Made by a program: the position numbers and the translations under genes | DNA from: Planctomycetota bacterium | Lineage (GTDB): Bacteria > Planctomycetota > UBA1135 > UBA2386 | Length of the DNA stretch: 32,464 bases | Assembly (NCBI GenBank): GCA_947444055.1 | Contig: CANEYR010000043.1 | Span: 1-32,464, forward strand | Reading direction: 5' to 3' | Notes under the pieces: model-generated | Databases searched by the model: none | Seen by the model: the letters and a program-made list of their open reading frames with translations, nothing else | Told to the model about the DNA's origin: nothing | Shown here: positions 10,954-20,937 of the stretch, in pieces | Layout: each line of letters opens with the position of its first letter | How positions within the stretch are numbered: position 1 is the stretch's first letter

Positions 10954-12489
10954 TCAGAACGTGCCGAGTGTCAACTGCAGCGCATTCGACGACGACGCGG
11001 CGAGGATGTTGAACGCGAAGTCGAGTTCGAGCGGCACGTACTGGTGGAAGAACGGCACGCCGATCAGCGCCGGGTTCGCTGGGAAACTGATCGCCGACGA
11101 AGCCGTGCCGCCGACTGGCACCAGCACATCGATCAGATCCGCACTCGCGTAGATCGTGCAGCCTGGCAGCGCCTGCGGCAGCGCCAACGACAGTGGCACG
11201 TTCACCGACGACAACCCCGTCACCGCCAGCACGAAGCCGATTGGTGGCATGCCGGTGCCGGTGGCGCGGAAGGTGCCGCCGATCAGTGGCAGCGACGTCG
11301 CGGTCAGCGTGTTGAGGCCGCCTGCCCCGGTGCAACCGCTGCCAAGATCCACGGCGGTCGGCGCACACGAACTGACGACGCGCGCGATGCGCCCGGCGGC
11401 CAGCAGGTTCGCGGTGGTGAAATCGCCACCGGCGACGACGTCACCGTTTGGCAGTTGCAGCAGGTCGGCGACGGCGGCGTTGGTGCCCGACGCCAGGCTC
11501 TGCCACGTGGCGCCATTCCAACGCGCGACGTAGTTGGCAGCCCCGCCGCCCGCGAGCGTGAACAGGCCACCGACGACGAGGTCGCCGCTTGGCATGGCGC
11601 GCAGCGCTGTCACCACGTTGTTGAGGCCGGTGCTGAGAGCGGACCAACTGGCGCCGTTCCAGCGCGCGATGCGAGTGCAGGCGACACCACCAGCGGTCAG
11701 GAACGAGCCGCCGACGACGACATCCCCGTTCGTCATCGTCGCGAGCGCGTTGCCGCCAAACACCCCGAGGCCGGTGCCGAGAGCCGACCAGTTGGTGCCG
11801 TTCCAACGCGCGATGCTGTTGCACACCACGCCGCCGGCGGTCGTGAAGGCGCCGGTTGCAATCAGGTCGCCGGTGTTGGTGACGGTGAGGGCGCGCACGC
11901 CGCCATTGGTGCCGGTGCCGAGCGCTGCCCACACCGTGCCATTCCAGCGCGCGATGTTGGCGGCGGCGACGCCGCCGACGTTGGCGAAGTTGCCGGCCGC
12001 GACCACGTCGCCGTTCGGCAGCAAGGCGAGGGCCTGCACGTTGGCGCCAAACGGTGCCAAGCTGGCGACGCCGGTGCCGAGAGCATTCCACGTGCTGCCG
12101 TTCCAACGCGCGATGCAATTGGTGGCGACGCCGCCCGTCGTGAGAAACGAGCCGCCGGCGAGCAGGTCGCCGTTGGCCAGCAAGAGGAGAGCGTTGACGT
12201 TCGCGTCCGCCCCGGTGCCGAGCGTCGACCAAACACTGCCGTCCCAGCGGGCGATGCGATTGCAGGCAACACCACCGGCATCGGTGAAGCGGCCGCCGGC
12301 GACGACGTCGCCGTTGCTCAACGTGGCGAGGGCCGTGACCGCGTCATTGCAGCCGCTGCCGAAGGCGCTAGCCGGCCAGCTGTAGGTGCACTGCGCGCGC
12401 AGTTGGCTGCCCGACAGCGTGGCGAGAGTCGGCAAGGCGAACGAGAGCAGCGAGAGGAACGCGAGGGAGCGAGGTGTGCTGAGCGACAT
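10954..12489 (-). CDS. Secreted protein with seven ~48-residue repeats (probable beta-propeller) and C-terminal planctomycete-type domain
   Basis: The 511-residue product starts with a signal peptide (about residues 1-33, cleavage near LRAQC). Residues 50-370 hold seven repeats of about 44-53 residues with the pattern V.AL..L.NGDVVAGG.F..AGGVA.N.IARWNGS.W.ALGTG; the NGD/TGD/SGD turns fall near 59, 107, 160, 208, 255, 302 and 349. Seven units of this size and beta character suggest a seven-bladed propeller, which is inference. The C-terminal domain (about 381-511, from LGSGC) looks like an Ig-like or jelly-roll module shared among secreted proteins of such bacteria. The ATG at 12489 gives a clean leader; an upstream in-frame ATG at 12540 adds an Arg-rich extension and is rejected. 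Function is unknown; binding to a surface or polymer is plausible. Confidence 0.78.
   Translation of the reverse strand: MSLSTPRSLAFLSLLSFALPTLATLSGSQLRAQCTYSWPASAFGSGCNDAVTALATLSNGDVVAGGRFTDAGGVACNRIARWDGSVWSTLGTGADANVNALLLLANGDLLAGGSFLTTGGVATNCIARWNGSTWNALGTGVASLAPFGANVQALALLPNGDVVAAGNFANVGGVAAANIARWNGTVWAALGTGTNGGVRALTVTNTGDLIATGAFTTAGGVVCNSIARWNGTNWSALGTGLGVFGGNALATMTNGDVVVGGSFLTAGGVACTRIARWNGASWSALSTGLNNVVTALRAMPSGDLVVGGLFTLAGGGAANYVARWNGATWQSLASGTNAAVADLLQLPNGDVVAGGDFTTANLLAAGRIARVVSSCAPTAVDLGSGCTGAGGLNTLTATSLPLIGGTFRATGTGMPPIGFVLAVTGLSSVNVPLSLALPQALPGCTIYASADLIDVLVPVGGTASSAISFPANPALIGVPFFHQYVPLELDFAFNILAASSSNALQLTLGTF
11380..12339 (-). repeat. Seven tandem coding repeats of about 140-160 bp
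   Basis: These encode the seven repeats of the secreted protein. The most conserved DNA is the segment coding for IARWNG, which recurs about every 140-160 bp as a cgcgcgatg/cgttccag-type block on the plus strand. Degeneracy differs between units, so they are an old duplication rather than a recent one. Confidence 0.85.
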
Positions 12490-12621
12490 GCGGATGGCGA
12501 GGCGGTGGCGGGGCCGGAGGATTGTGCCTCGTCTGGCCATTCGTGCCAGACCTCGTCAACTGAAGTGTGCGCGCGGCCGCGACGTCGTCGATGCCATCGC
12601 CGATGCGGTCGAGCGCTCGCG

Positions 12622-15600
12622 TCAGGGTTTGTTCACCAACGTGCGCGTGCTGCCGTCGGGATGGCGAAGGTCGATGCGGGTCGCGCCCGCTGGCCACCAG
12701 GGGCCCGTCTGCGACAGGTAGCCGGAACCGGCGTGCACTTCGATGGCGCGTTGGCTGCCGTCGGCGAAGGTGAAGACCGCCCGCGTGCCGATGGCTTGCG
12801 GATTGCCTTTCTGCTTCGGCAGGTCGAGCGGTGCCGACGACGCGGCGAAGCGGTGGGCGTGCACGGGGCCGTTGTTGCGCGCGATCAGCACTTCGCTGCC
12901 GCTTGCCGTAGGTCGCGCGACGAGGGACTTGTGGTCACCGAACTCGACGAGTCCATGGTCGCTCGGCGGCACCACGACGAGCCCGTCTTTGCCGCCGACG
13001 AGGACGAGCCCAGTGCCGCCATCGTGCCGACCGGTTTCGGGTTCGGGAGCAAAGCTGTTTTGCGCGCAGACGAGGGTGCCGCCGAGCGCGACCATGCCGA
13101 AGATCGGCGCGATCTGGGCCCGTCGCGGCAACTCTTCGATCGTGAAGTGACCCTTGCCGTCGTTGCGCAACAAGCAGTTGGCCAGCGTCGTCGCCGTCAG
13201 TTGGCCGCACGCCGCCAGCTTGGATTCCGTGTAGATGTCCTTTAGCAGCGACGACGCAAACTGGTCGTAGGTCTTGAACTTCTCCGCCAAGAACGGCATC
13301 GCCTGGCTGCTGCAGCTGCGGCCGCGCACGGGCAGCAAGTTGTCGCCTTCGTATTTCGCTTCGACCAGATCGCGGGTGCCGTTGTCGTCGAAGTCGCCGA
13401 AGTAGAGATGGGCGGGGTGGCCGGGCTTAGTCTTGTACTTCGTGTTGAGGCCTTGGTTGCCAGCGACATAGTCAAGGTCGCCGTCGGCGTCGCAGTCCCA
13501 CGCGCAGAGGCTGTTCCACCAACCGGTGTGCGCGGCGAGCCCGACCGCAGCGGTGCGGTCGACTAGGCGCTTGCCGCCGTCGTTGTGGAGCAGGCGAATG
13601 GGTTGCCAGTGGGCGGCCACCAACAAGTCGAGCCAGCCATCGTTGTCGGCATCCGTGAACAAGGCGCTCGTCACCATGCCAGCGGTCAGCAGGGCCGGCG
13701 CCAGTTCTGCCGTGGCGTCGACGAAGCGGCCGTTGTCGTTGCGATAGAGATGGCTCGGCGGGGCGTCGGGGAACGCGAGCGGAACGAGCCGGCCAGCGAC
13801 AAAGAGATCGAGGTCGCCATCGCGATCGAAGTCGGCGGCACAGGCGTGGCCCGACGATTCGCGCACGTCCGGCAGCGCGGTGTCGTCGCGCACGAACGTC
13901 AACCTGCCGTCGTTGCGATAGAGGCGATCGCGCAGGGTGGCACTTCCTGGTGGGCTCTCAGCACCGCCGCTGGCGACGAACAAATCGAGGTCGCCGTCGC
14001 CATCGTGGTCGAGCCAGAGGGCGCCCATGTCTTCGCAGGCAGCGTCGGCAAGCCAAGGGCCCGGCTGTTCGCGCCAGCCGCGCTCGGTCGCGAGGAACAA
14101 CGCACCCGCTTGCTGGTGCGCGCCGCCAACGAACAGATCGTCATCGCCGTCGCCGTCGGCATCCCCGAGCGCCATGCCGGGGCCTAGTCGCGACACGCCG
14201 CTCGGCAGCAGCGGCTGGGCGACATACTCGTCGAACTCGTTCTCGCGGTGGCGGAACGGCGGCGCCGTGTCGGCCGCGAACGTCGTCGACTTGGTGCCCG
14301 CCGCCTGGCTCGCAGGCGCTGGCCCGGGTGGTTCGGTGATGGTGTGCCGAAGGCCTGCTGGCAGGTTGGTGAAGGTCTGCACGTGGCCAGAGGGCCACTG
14401 CACGCGCAGTTCTTGCACGGTGGTCGCCTTGCCGAGTCCGAAGTGCAACTCCGGCGCCTGCCCGGACAGGTAGCCGCGCGACAGCCAGTTTTCGCGCACG
14501 ATCTGGGTGCCGTTCGCGAGCGTGGCGCGCACGCGCGCCCCGACGCCGAAGCGTTCGCTGGTTTGGCCGCGCAGTCGCACGATGAGCCCGTTGCCGTCGG
14601 TGGTGAGGTTTTCGTACAGCGCCACCGGCTCGTTCCAATTGTTGACGACGACGTCGAGGTCGCCGTCACCGTCGAGATCGCACAGGCCCGCCCCGTGGCT
14701 GACCGCTTCGAGGTCGAGCCCCCAATCGCCACCGGTCTTGGTGAACTGCAGGTCGCCGGCGTTGCGCAGCGCGAGGTTCTTCTCCGGCACCTTGCGCACG
14801 TTCTGGATCAGTTCGAGCATCGCCTGCAACCGCTGTTCGCTCCATAGCGCGTCGAGTCGCAGCTTGAGGTCGGGGTCGGTGTCGAAGCGGGCGATGCCGT
14901 TGGTGGCAAAGAGGTCGAGGCGGGCATCGTTGTCGAGGTCGCCGAACAACACGCTCCACGTCCAATCGGTGCTCGCCGCCCCGGCCAGGAAACCGACTTC
15001 TTGGCAGCGGCCGCGGCCGGTGTTGAGCAACAGCGCATTGCGCATGTACTGCGGCGGCTGGCTGTGCATCAGCACGGCGCGCTCTTCATTCATGTCGCCC
15101 ATCAGCACCTTCGCCTGCTTGTGCGTCGTCATGCTCATGTCGGCGACGATCAGATCCAGGTGGCCGTCGCCATCGATGTCGCCCGTATCGCTGCCCATGC
15201 CGTAGTAGGCCGTGTGCGGCAGCACCTCGGCCGCAACCGGGCGGAACGTGCCGTTGCGTTCATTGTGGTACAGCGTGTCCGCGGACTCGAGGTCGTTGGC
15301 GACGTAGAGATCGGGGTAGCCATCGCTGTCGTAGTCCCACCACGTCGCCGACAGACCCATGCCGTAGCCGGCGATGCCGCTGCTCTGCGAAACATCGACG
15401 AAACGACCGCCAACATTGCGCAGCAAGCGATCTTCCTGACCGGTTGGAAAGCGCTGGCCGCGGAACACCATGAAGTGCTCGCGCAGTTCGGGCGGCAGGT
15501 CAAGGTCGCTGCGCAGTTGGCCGGTGCTAGCCATCGTCATCACCTGCGCGAGTTGCTGCTTGCTTGGCAGCATGGCGGTGAGACTGCGGGCGGTGTCCTT

Positions 15601-16323
15601 GCCAGGCCGCATGCCGACCACGACTTCGCCGGTGTTGGCCCAGTCGGTGTGCAAGGCGCGGTTGGTCAGCAGGTAGAGGTCGAGCGAGCCGTCGCGGTCG
15701 TAATCGGCAAACGCTGCCATCATCGAGGCGGCGGTCACATCGAGGCCAAACTTGGTGCCGTTCTCGCGGAAGGTGCCGTTGCCTAGGTTCTCGTAGAGCA
15801 GGTTCTTGGCTTCGAGGTTGCAGACGTACAGATCGAGATCGCGATCGCCGTCGATGTCGGCGAAGGTGGCGCCAGCACCCCAGGCATCGCCGCCGTCGAC
15901 GTTGCCGACGCGTTCGGTGACGTCTTCAAATTGCAGTGGCGCGCGCTGGCGATAGAGGCGATTGGGACCGTCTTGCGAGACGAGGTAGAGATCGAGCCGG
16001 CCGTCGCCGTCGTAGTCCCCGGTGGCTAGCCCCGCACCGTTGGTGAGGTAGGTGTAGGAGTTCTCTTTGCGCAGCAGGTTGGTGAAGGCGACGCCGCTGT
16101 CGGTGGCCGCCAGCCGACGAAAGCGCGCGCCGTCGCCGCCGACGGCAGGGCGCAGGGGCACGCTGTCGACGCCGCCGGGTTGCTGGTTCGCTTGGTTGGC
16201 GTCGCTGCACGCGAACAACGCCAGCGTCGCCAGCACGGCGAGGTGCGGCGGGCAAGGCGAGTGGCGAGGAGGGCGGCAGGGGGACGGCGTCAAGAGCGGC
16301 AACCGGCGATTGGGAACAACCAT
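12622..16323 (-). CDS. FG-GAP/VCBS-repeat lipoprotein with ASPIC/UnbV domain (CRTAC1-like)
   Basis: The 1233-residue product has a basic N-terminus and a hydrophobic stretch ending in LALFAC; Cys39 fits a lipobox, so it is probably lipid-anchored and extracytoplasmic. At least ten calcium-binding-type D.DGDG..DL motifs follow, including residues 103-112, 156-165, 208-216, 330-339, 382-391, 550-558, 721-730, 772-781, 831-840 and 891-900, as expected for FG-GAP blades of a propeller. An ASPIC/UnbV domain occupies about 582-662 (RFGVGARV, then LHFGLGKA and the WPSG strand). A second, weaker UnbV-like end (WPAGATRIDLRHPDGSTR) closes the protein. Two propeller-plus-tail halves suggest an internal duplication. 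Such proteins are abundant in Planctomycetes; their role is unknown. The ATG at 16323 is chosen because the upstream 71 codons run into the recA control region. Confidence 0.88.
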   Translation of the reverse strand: MVVPNRRLPLLTPSPCRPPRHSPCPPHLAVLATLALFACSDANQANQQPGGVDSVPLRPAVGGDGARFRRLAATDSGVAFTNLLRKENSYTYLTNGAGLATGDYDGDGRLDLYLVSQDGPNRLYRQRAPLQFEDVTERVGNVDGGDAWGAGATFADIDGDRDLDLYVCNLEAKNLLYENLGNGTFRENGTKFGLDVTAASMMAAFADYDRDGSLDLYLLTNRALHTDWANTGEVVVGMRPGKDTARSLTAMLPSKQQLAQVMTMASTGQLRSDLDLPPELREHFMVFRGQRFPTGQEDRLLRNVGGRFVDVSQSSGIAGYGMGLSATWWDYDSDGYPDLYVANDLESADTLYHNERNGTFRPVAAEVLPHTAYYGMGSDTGDIDGDGHLDLIVADMSMTTHKQAKVLMGDMNEERAVLMHSQPPQYMRNALLLNTGRGRCQEVGFLAGAASTDWTWSVLFGDLDNDARLDLFATNGIARFDTDPDLKLRLDALWSEQRLQAMLELIQNVRKVPEKNLALRNAGDLQFTKTGGDWGLDLEAVSHGAGLCDLDGDGDLDVVVNNWNEPVALYENLTTDGNGLIVRLRGQTSERFGVGARVRATLANGTQIVRENWLSRGYLSGQAPELHFGLGKATTVQELRVQWPSGHVQTFTNLPAGLRHTITEPPGPAPASQAAGTKSTTFAADTAPPFRHRENEFDEYVAQPLLPSGVSRLGPGMALGDADGDGDDDLFVGGAHQQAGALFLATERGWREQPGPWLADAACEDMGALWLDHDGDGDLDLFVASGGAESPPGSATLRDRLYRNDGRLTFVRDDTALPDVRESSGHACAADFDRDGDLDLFVAGRLVPLAFPDAPPSHLYRNDNGRFVDATAELAPALLTAGMVTSALFTDADNDGWLDLLVAAHWQPIRLLHNDGGKRLVDRTAAVGLAAHTGWWNSLCAWDCDADGDLDYVAGNQGLNTKYKTKPGHPAHLYFGDFDDNGTRDLVEAKYEGDNLLPVRGRSCSSQAMPFLAEKFKTYDQFASSLLKDIYTESKLAACGQLTATTLANCLLRNDGKGHFTIEELPRRAQIAPIFGMVALGGTLVCAQNSFAPEPETGRHDGGTGLVLVGGKDGLVVVPPSDHGLVEFGDHKSLVARPTASGSEVLIARNNGPVHAHRFAASSAPLDLPKQKGNPQAIGTRAVFTFADGSQRAIEVHAGSGYLSQTGPWWPAGATRIDLRHPDGSTRTLVNKP

Positions 16324-16393
16324 CGAGGTCCTGTAGAAGATTCGCGGGCTCTCTGTAACCAAGCGGCCTGTCCGTGCCACATTGCACTTCGCC

Positions 16394-16407
16394 GGAACAA
16401 GTGTTTG
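16394..16407. promoter_or_regulatory. Candidate LexA (SOS) operator of recA
   Basis: GGAACAAGTGTTTG matches the Gram-positive/actinobacterial SOS box CGAACRNRYGTTYC at 12 of 14 positions, differing only at the two ends. The DNA can also be read as the direct repeat GTTT-N7-GTTC at 16403-16417, one base from the alphaproteobacterial GTTC-N7-GTTC box. A wider inverted repeat (GAACAA 16395-16400, TTGTTC 16412-16417) covers both. The operator overlaps the proposed -35 of recA, the expected place for a repressor. lexA itself is not in the window. Confidence 0.55.
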
Positions 16408-16433
16408 TCTTTTGTTCGGGTGTCCGTTAGGAT
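16405..16433 (+). promoter_or_regulatory. Candidate sigma70-type recA promoter
   Basis: TTGTCT (16405-16410) and TAGGAT (16428-16433) are separated by 17 bases; each matches four of six consensus positions. The predicted transcript would begin near 16440, giving a leader of about 36 bases with the AGGAGG ribosome site at 16461-16466. The LexA-like box overlaps the -35. Confidence 0.45.
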
Positions 16434-16475
16434 GCGCATTCTTGCTACCGAATCGAGCCCAGGAGGGCCGTACCG

Positions 16476-17735
<1,260 letters not shown>

Positions 17736-17810
17736 GGCGAGCCTTTGGTGAGCAGTTCGTAAGCAGTGGCGCCGGTCCAGGAGCTGGCGGCGTCGCGCCG
17801 CGCTTCCTGA

Positions 17811-17840
17811 GGGCGAAGGAGTTCGCTACAACCTTCGCCC
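17811..17840 (+). promoter_or_regulatory. Nine-base-pair stem-loop in the recA-alaS interval
   Basis: GGGCGAAGG and CCTTCGCCC form a perfect stem with a 12-base loop, ending 20 bases before the alaS ATG. No T-tract follows, so a classical terminator is unlikely. It could be a Rho-independent-like pause, an mRNA processing site or an alaS leader element. The motif CCTGAGGGC occurs both just before the stem and just after it, and the second copy supplies the weak ribosome site GAGGG. Confidence 0.45.
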
Positions 17841-17860
17841 CGTTCCCCTGAGGGCACCCC

Positions 17861-20530
17861 ATGAAGCCGCTGACCGCCGCCGAGATTCGTTCCCGCTACC
17901 TGAAGTTCTTCGAGCAGAACGGCCACAAAGTGATGGCCTCTGACTCGCTCGTGCCCGCCAACGATCCAACGTTGCTGTTCACGGGGGCTGGCATGAACCA
18001 GTTCAAGGACATGTTCCTTGGTAAGGGCACGCTGCCCTACAAGCGCATCACGACTGCACAGAAGTGCCTGCGCGTACCCGACCTCGACAATGTCGGGTTC
18101 ACGGCGCGGCATCACACCTTCTTCGAGATGCTCGGCAACTTCTCGTTCGGTGACTACTTCAAGAAGGAGTGCATTGCCTGGGAATGGGCGTTCTTCAAGG
18201 ACGTGTGTGGCATCCCTGAGAACCAGATGGTGGTGACGATCTACCGCGACGACGACGAGGCGTTCGAGATCTGGACCAAGCACGTGGGCCTGAGTGCCGA
18301 CAAGGTGTTCCGTTTTGGCGAGAAGGAAAACTTCTGGCCCGCGGAAGCGCCGAGCAAGGGGCCGAACGGCCCCTGTGGCCCGTGCTCTGAGATCTACTTC
18401 GACAACCAGCCAGGGGTTCCGTATCCGGACAAGCAAGGGCTCGAGTCGCTGCCGGACAATCGCTTTACAGAAGTCGGCAACTGTGTGTTTACGCAGTTTG
18501 ACCGCCAACCGGATGGCTCGTTGAAGCCGCTGCCGCAGAAGAACATCGACGTCGGTCTTGGCCTAGAGCGCATCGCGGCCGTGCTGCAGGGTGCGAAGAA
18601 CAACTTCGAGACGGAGCTGTTTCTTCCGTACCTCGACCATTTGGGCAAGGTCACCGGCTCGGCGTACGGCAGCGAAACGAAGCGCGATGTTCGGATGCGC
18701 CGCGTGGCTGACCACCTGCGCGCGATTACGTTCTGCATCGCGGACGGCGCGCTGCCGAGCAACGAAGGCCGCGGCTACGTCGTGCGTAAGATCCTGCGCC
18801 GCGCCGCCCGCGATGGCTACGAGCTCGGTTTGCAGCGGGCGTTCCTGTTCGAGATGGTCGATTTGGTCGGCCAGGTGATGGGCGACCAATACCCCGAGGT
18901 GCGCGAGAGTGCCGGGCAATGTCGTGCCGTCATCAAGGCCGAAGAAGAGAACTTCCTGATCGTGTACCGCCAGGGCATGGCGCGCCTCGAGGAGTTCTTG
19001 GCGACGGCGCCAATGCCGAGTGCGGGTGCGTTCACCGCGGGCAGCGGCGAGTTTGCGTTCACGCTGCACGACACCTACGGCTTTCCCGTCGACATCACGT
19101 TGAAGGTGATGGAGGAGCGTTCGCACCGCCTGGACGAAGCGGCGTTCGAGAAGGCGATGGATGCGCAGCGGCAGCGCGCCCGCGCCAGCATGGCGACTGC
19201 GGATGCCGTGTTTACCGCGAGCGTCGCGGTCAAACTGCGTGACGTTGGCTGCCAGCCCACCACCTTCGTCGGCTACAGCGACGTGGTCGCAACCGGCAAG
19301 GTCATCGGACTCGTCGGCGACGGGGACGTGGTGTTGTCACAAGCAGTGGTCGGCCAAAAGGTCCTGGTCGTTGCTGACAAGACGCCGTTCTACGCGCAAG
19401 GTGGCGGCCAAGTGGGCGACCGCGGCGTCGTGCGCACCGCGACGGGCGAAGCGACCGTCACCAACACGACCGCCCTCGATGGCCTGCATCTGCACCACGC
19501 CACGGTTACGTCAGGGCAGTTGTCGGTGGGGGCGGCGGCGACCTTTGCCGTCGACGAACCAGCGCGCCGAGCTACCGAACGCAACCACACCGCGACCCAC
19601 CTGCTGCACGCCGCCTTGAAGCAAGTGCTCGGCGACCACGTCAGCCAGGCGGGCTCCGAGGTTTCCCCCGAGCGGCTGCGCTTTGACTACACCCAGCCCG
19701 AGAAACCGACGGTCGAACAACTGCAGCGTGTGGAGGACTTGGTCAACAGCCAGGTGCTGCTCGCCAACGAAGCCAAGGCCGTGGTGCAAACGTTGGCGGC
19801 GGCGCGGGCAAGTGGGTTCATGGCGCTGTTTGGCGAGAAGTACGGCGAACAGGTTCGCACCTTGCAAGTCGGCGACTTCAGCAAAGAACTGTGCGGTGGC
19901 ACCCACGTGCGCAACACGGGCAACATTGGCTGCTTTCGCATCGTCACGGAGACGGCCGTGGCGGCTGGTACGCGCCGACTCGAAGCGGTCACCGGCCTCG
20001 TCGCTCTGCAACTCGCGCAGAAGGAACGTGGCCAACTTGCTGCCGTGGGCAGTGCCCTCAAAGTGCCTCCCAGCAGGGTGGTCGAACGCGTCGGTGAACT
20101 GACCGAAGAGCTGAAGCGGGCCCGCAAGGACCTCGAAAAGGCGTTGGCGCCCGATCTCGATGTGGAGCTTGCCAAGCTGCGCACGATCGCGGTCCAGAAG
20201 GACGGCGTGCACACGGTGATCTATGACCGGCCGGGGTTGCAGTCGAAAGACGCGCAAGAACTGCTGCGACGCGCCCTGAAAGCGCTCGATCCGTTCGTTG
20301 GCATCCTCTTCAGCACGATCGACGGCGAAGTGCACATCGCCGCCGCGATCAGCGCACCGCTGATCCCGCGCATCAAGGCTGGTGACATCGTCAAGCAACT
20401 CGCCGCCTTGCTGGGCGGTGGCGGTGGCGGCCGACCGGAAGGCGCGCAAGGCAAAGGCAAGGATCTGGGGCAGCTACCCGCGGCCAAAGCTGCGGCGGAG
20501 GCTCTGTTGATTGCCGCCAAGCTGCGTTGA
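17861..20530 (+). CDS. alaS: Alanyl-tRNA synthetase
   Basis: The 889-residue enzyme charges tRNA-Ala and hydrolyses Ser/Gly-tRNA-Ala. The N-terminal class II domain shows FTGAGMNQFK near 40-49 and HHTFFEMLGNFSFGDYFK near 84-101. The editing domain carries all four zinc ligands: His576 and His580 (HTATH), then Cys678 and His682 (CGGTH). The C-terminal DHHA1 domain ends with the GGGGGGRPEGAQG glycine loop. Length and order are normal for the bacterial enzyme (876 in E. coli). The ATG has a weak GAGGG ribosome site 6 bases upstream. recA-alaS adjacency is widespread in bacteria and fits vertical inheritance. Confidence 0.98.
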   Translation: MKPLTAAEIRSRYLKFFEQNGHKVMASDSLVPANDPTLLFTGAGMNQFKDMFLGKGTLPYKRITTAQKCLRVPDLDNVGFTARHHTFFEMLGNFSFGDYFKKECIAWEWAFFKDVCGIPENQMVVTIYRDDDEAFEIWTKHVGLSADKVFRFGEKENFWPAEAPSKGPNGPCGPCSEIYFDNQPGVPYPDKQGLESLPDNRFTEVGNCVFTQFDRQPDGSLKPLPQKNIDVGLGLERIAAVLQGAKNNFETELFLPYLDHLGKVTGSAYGSETKRDVRMRRVADHLRAITFCIADGALPSNEGRGYVVRKILRRAARDGYELGLQRAFLFEMVDLVGQVMGDQYPEVRESAGQCRAVIKAEEENFLIVYRQGMARLEEFLATAPMPSAGAFTAGSGEFAFTLHDTYGFPVDITLKVMEERSHRLDEAAFEKAMDAQRQRARASMATADAVFTASVAVKLRDVGCQPTTFVGYSDVVATGKVIGLVGDGDVVLSQAVVGQKVLVVADKTPFYAQGGGQVGDRGVVRTATGEATVTNTTALDGLHLHHATVTSGQLSVGAAATFAVDEPARRATERNHTATHLLHAALKQVLGDHVSQAGSEVSPERLRFDYTQPEKPTVEQLQRVEDLVNSQVLLANEAKAVVQTLAAARASGFMALFGEKYGEQVRTLQVGDFSKELCGGTHVRNTGNIGCFRIVTETAVAAGTRRLEAVTGLVALQLAQKERGQLAAVGSALKVPPSRVVERVGELTEELKRARKDLEKALAPDLDVELAKLRTIAVQKDGVHTVIYDRPGLQSKDAQELLRRALKALDPFVGILFSTIDGEVHIAAAISAPLIPRIKAGDIVKQLAALLGGGGGGRPEGAQGKGKDLGQLPAAKAAAEALLIAAKLR

Positions 20531-20610
20531 TGGGGGCTGCAACCCAACCTAGCTGCCCGTGCCCGTTTCCGCAGTTGCGAGCGACCTGCCGTGGGTGTGC
20601 CAACCCGCCG

Positions 20611-20638
20611 TTGACTTCACGCGCGTGCTCCGTAATGT
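20611..20638 (+). promoter_or_regulatory. Candidate promoter of rpmF and the fatty acid cluster
   Basis: TTGACT (20611-20616) matches five of six -35 positions. After 16 bases comes TAATGT, a poor -10. It lies about 105 bases before the rpmF ATG in the only sizeable gap between alaS and rpmF, where a promoter for this cluster is expected. Confidence 0.35.
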
Positions 20639-20666
20639 CCTCCGCCCTCTGATTCCCAGAAGGCTC

Positions 20667-20702
20667 TAGGCAGCTTTAGGCAGCTGTAAGCAGCGGTAGG
20701 CA
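20667..20702 (+). repeat. 10-bp tandem repeat in the rpmF leader
   Basis: Three full units (TAGGCAGCTT, TAGGCAGCTG, TAAGCAGCGG) and a partial TAGGCA follow one another directly, 42 bases before the rpmF ATG. They would lie in the 5' untranslated region if the promoter at 20611 is used. Confidence 0.9.
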
Positions 20703-20744
20703 CGCCCTTCCCCGAGCTTCTGGCGACAACGTAGGAAATCGAAC

Positions 20745-20927
20745 ATGGCAAATCCGAAGAGAAAGTTGAGCCGCGCGAGCAAGGGCCACCGGCGCGCACA
20801 CTTGGCGCTGACCCGCGCCCAATTGGTTCGCTGCACGCACTGTGGCGCGATGATTCGCCCCCACACGATCTGCAAGGCCTGCGGCCACTACCGCGGTCGC
20901 CAAATCCTGGTTGCGGAAAACGCCTAG
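20745..20927 (+). CDS. rpmF: 50S ribosomal protein L32
   Basis: The 60-residue product has the L32 N-terminus (MANPKRKLSRASKGHRRAH) and a zinc-ribbon of Cys30-x2-Cys33 and Cys43-x2-Cys46. This is the four-cysteine, zinc-binding form rather than the cysteine-less variant. AGGA lies 8 bases before the ATG. rpmF heads the plsX-fab cluster, as in many bacteria, linking ribosome supply with lipid synthesis. The DUF177/YceD gene that usually precedes rpmF is absent; the upstream 214 bp contain only the candidate promoter and a tandem repeat. Confidence 0.96.
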   Translation: MANPKRKLSRASKGHRRAHLALTRAQLVRCTHCGAMIRPHTICKACGHYRGRQILVAENA

Positions 20928-20937
20928 CCCTGAGGCC

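Noticed and set aside
11044-13245. Plus-strand open frame of 733 codons
   Set aside because: Antisense to two well-supported genes; its periodic composition simply mirrors the repeat-protein gene on the other strand.
17736-17860. T-box leader or a hidden recX between recA and alaS
   Set aside because: The 125-bp interval is too short for recX and lacks T-box core sequences; only the stem-loop is supported.
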